A stretch of 53,137 bases of DNA from Chryseobacterium gleum (GTDB lineage Bacteria; Bacteroidota; Bacteroidia; Flavobacteriales_D; Crocinitomicaceae). The notes beneath the pieces are model-generated. The model saw nothing but the letters and a program-made list of their open reading frames with translations, searched no databases and was not told the DNA's origin. The DNA lies in assembly GCA_945897805.1 (NCBI GenBank), contig CAMDFX010000016.1, positions 1 through 53,137 on the forward strand, read 5' to 3'. The position numbers were made by a program, and so were the translations under genes. Within the stretch, counting starts at the first letter, position 1. Each line of letters begins with the position of its first letter. Below are positions 51,849 through 53,137 of this stretch, one piece after another.

Positions 51849-52754
51849 ATGTCAGAGCAAAAGACTTCAAGTATCAAGTTCAATTTTACATATTGGATTA
51901 TTACTTTCATTATTTTACTTTCAAGTATTCCAATTTTGACGATGAATGAACAACAGAGTTTAGCCAAAGTTGTCGGAATTTCAACGGTTGTTCTGACTAC
52001 TTTTGCCATTCGTCGGTGGTTATATTTTGCGAATAAATCAAAAGGAAAGCCCAATAAAATTAATTTAAATATCAATGATAGATATTGGTTGATAGAAAAT
52101 ATTGAGTTTTATAAATTTCTTAGCAAAACAGACAAGAAAGTTTTTGAAGATCGGATTTCACTCTTTGTGACAGATATCATCATTACTGAAATTGGCAAAG
52201 AAGTTCCGAGTAGAGACGTTTGCTTGTATGTTGCTTCATCCGCTGTAATCACTTTTTGGGGTTTACCTTATTGGAATTATGGAAGATTGAGTGAAGTATT
52301 GGTTTATCCAAACAATTTCACTAATGACAATGAGATTGATTCAAGAGGAGAAGTGATGGGCAAAGTTCACCAAGGTGGATTAATGGATACCACAATGATT
52401 TTATCAATGCCAGCTTTAGTTGCAGGATTTAAAAATTCAAATGACAAGAAAAATGTTGGAATTCATGAATTTGCTCATTTGATTGATAAAGCTGATGGCA
52501 CAATAGATGGCATTCCAGTAGATTTAGGAGCTAAAACAAAAGGCAACTGGATTCAACTTTTTTCTAAGGAATTTAATGAAATTCAACATAAATCGAATGA
52601 TATTAATAGTTATGGAGCGACGAGCCTACCTGAGTTTTTTGCAGTAGTAGTCGAATATTTCAAAGAATCTCCTAGCAAATTAGAGCAAAATCATAAGGAA
52701 TTATTTCATTTATTGAATGATTATTTCAATGATCTGCATTTAGATAACCATTAA
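51849..52754 (+). CDS. MtfA/M90-family zinc peptidase with N-terminal membrane spans
   Basis: 301 aa. Two membrane spans at about 13-32 and 39-60, then the M90 domain: LYVASSAVITFWGLPYWNYG, SMPALVAGF and the zinc motif HEFAHLID with H206, E207 and H210; third ligand probably E262 in LPEFFAVVVEYF. MtfA (YeeI) of E. coli is a cytosolic aminopeptidase that titrates the sugar repressor Mlc. The Bacteroidota forms, as here, are membrane-anchored and no Mlc is expected, so the target is unknown. It is likely part of the POT transcript. Family length about 265, so the spans account for the extra residues. Confidence 0.9.
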   Translation: MSEQKTSSIKFNFTYWIITFIILLSSIPILTMNEQQSLAKVVGISTVVLTTFAIRRWLYFANKSKGKPNKINLNINDRYWLIENIEFYKFLSKTDKKVFEDRISLFVTDIIITEIGKEVPSRDVCLYVASSAVITFWGLPYWNYGRLSEVLVYPNNFTNDNEIDSRGEVMGKVHQGGLMDTTMILSMPALVAGFKNSNDKKNVGIHEFAHLIDKADGTIDGIPVDLGAKTKGNWIQLFSKEFNEIQHKSNDINSYGATSLPEFFAVVVEYFKESPSKLEQNHKELFHLLNDYFNDLHLDNH

Positions 52755-52888
52755 AAAATTCAATTTTTAATGTGAAATACAGGTTAAATTTAATTGTTTT
52801 TACTGCAGCTAAATAAATATAAAATACTGTAAAACAAATTATTATATTACGTTTTAAATTTTAATTAAAAAAAGGTTGTTGAAAACAC

Positions 52889-52918
52889 TTGTCAGTTTAA
52901 AAAGAGTGAGTACCTTTG
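52889..52918 (+). promoter_or_regulatory. Strong promoter P1, tandem pair
   Basis: TTG (52889-52891), a 19-base spacer and TACCTTTG (52911-52918). The spacing and -7 box match the best Bacteroidota promoters. The second, identical-style promoter lies 127 bases downstream. Such tandem promoters with C-rich starts are typical of rRNA operons. Confidence 0.75.
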
Positions 52919-52985
52919 TCCCCGCTAACGAGCAAAAAGTAAAGTTAATTTGATCTTTTAGTACCAATTCATGTTAATCAAGCGT

Positions 52986-53008
52986 AATAAAAAAAAGTTT
53001 TTTTTATT
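52986..53008. repeat. A/T palindrome between the tandem promoters
   Basis: Perfect inverted repeat: 11-base arms AATAAAAAAAA (52986-52996) and its complement (52998-53008) around a single G. It sits just upstream of P2 and may act as a curved or UP-like DNA element, or as a terminator-like hairpin in P1 transcripts. Confidence 0.6.
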
Positions 53009-53015
53009 TAAAAGT

Positions 53016-53045
53016 TTGCTAAAACAAAAACAATGGTTACCTTTG
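53016..53045 (+). promoter_or_regulatory. Strong promoter P2, tandem pair
   Basis: TTG (53016-53018), a 19-base spacer and TACCTTTG (53038-53045), the same box and spacing as P1. It is followed by a C-rich run and a small hairpin (CCCGC with GTGGG). The gene it serves lies beyond the window. Confidence 0.78.
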
Positions 53046-53137
53046 CCCCCCGCAAGTAGTGGGAATTTAGGATTAGCAGAGTTGATTAAGTCTAACGAGA
53101 TTTAGTTTTATATACAGGCAGGGATGTTTAGAGTATT
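53046..53137 (+). other. Leader after P2, running off the window
   Basis: 92 bases with no start codon followed by a usable open frame. It would fit the untranslated leader of a 16S rRNA operon, but the 16S 5' end (AGAGTTTGATCCTGGCTC) is not in the window, so the gene is unidentified. Confidence 0.4.

Noticed and set aside
1-53137. CRISPR array, tRNA or rRNA gene, insertion sequence or prophage
   Set aside because: No spaced repeat array, no cloverleaf or rRNA core sequence, no transposase or integrase and no phage genes were recognised on either strand by eye; a covariance-model search could still find a small RNA.

Overview
The window looks like chromosomal DNA of a Bacteroidota bacterium, probably Flavobacteriales; a Crocinitomicaceae/Fluviicola-like source is a guess. 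It is AT-rich. Several secreted proteins carry type IX secretion (T9SS) C-terminal sorting domains, promoters fit the Bacteroidota pattern TTG - 17-23 nt - TAnnTTTG, and the set includes SusC-like receptors, glutamine synthetase III and a bacterial GGGP synthase. No tRNA or rRNA gene, CRISPR array, prophage or insertion sequence was seen.

Layout. 1-450: 3' end of a T9SS-exported protein and its terminator. 587-4667 (minus): serC, serA, a DUF1015 gene and a yggS-type gene, i.e. serine synthesis plus PLP homeostasis. 4860-13000 (minus): an M43 metalloprotease, a beta-helix/Ig/PKD surface protein and a TonB-dependent receptor. 13262-14618 (minus): overlapping GGGP synthase and phosphopantetheinyl transferase. 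14990-24112 (plus): a three-gene operon of a 1254-aa TonB-receptor-like protein, a 1414-aa exported protein and a PorV-family protein. This is my first candidate for an undescribed system (a client and its own T9SS shuttle). 24190-29040 (plus): greA, HIT, M1 aminopeptidase lipoprotein, ispH and an RluA-type pseudouridine synthase. 29040-29640 holds the relic of a DUF4143 ATPase gene and palindromic debris, followed by an ABC exporter (29641-31313).

31317-35486 (minus): recQ and a PNGase F-family glycoamidase with a T9SS signal. 35743-37926: glutamine synthetase III. 38017-39012 (minus): an orphan RhuM-family gene. 39325-42653 (plus): an orphan LuxR-type response regulator, then an operon of a periplasmic protein, an ECF sigma factor and a probable anti-sigma factor. 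42664-44382 (minus): a pseudo-receiver - class III adenylate cyclase - HD domain fusion, the second candidate for a new signalling device. 44524-48081: panB, a kelch T9SS protein, tcdA and a TatD-type hydrolase. 48159-52754 (plus): two POT peptide transporters and a membrane-anchored MtfA-type peptidase. The window ends with two strong tandem promoters (52889-53045) of the kind that drive rRNA operons, so an rRNA operon may start just past the edge.

Common theme: many genes serve the cell surface. Exported proteases and a deglycosylase would make peptides, POT transporters and the M1 peptidase would use them, and receptors, an ECF pair and cAMP-type signalling would sense the surroundings. 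These links are inferred from gene content, not shown.
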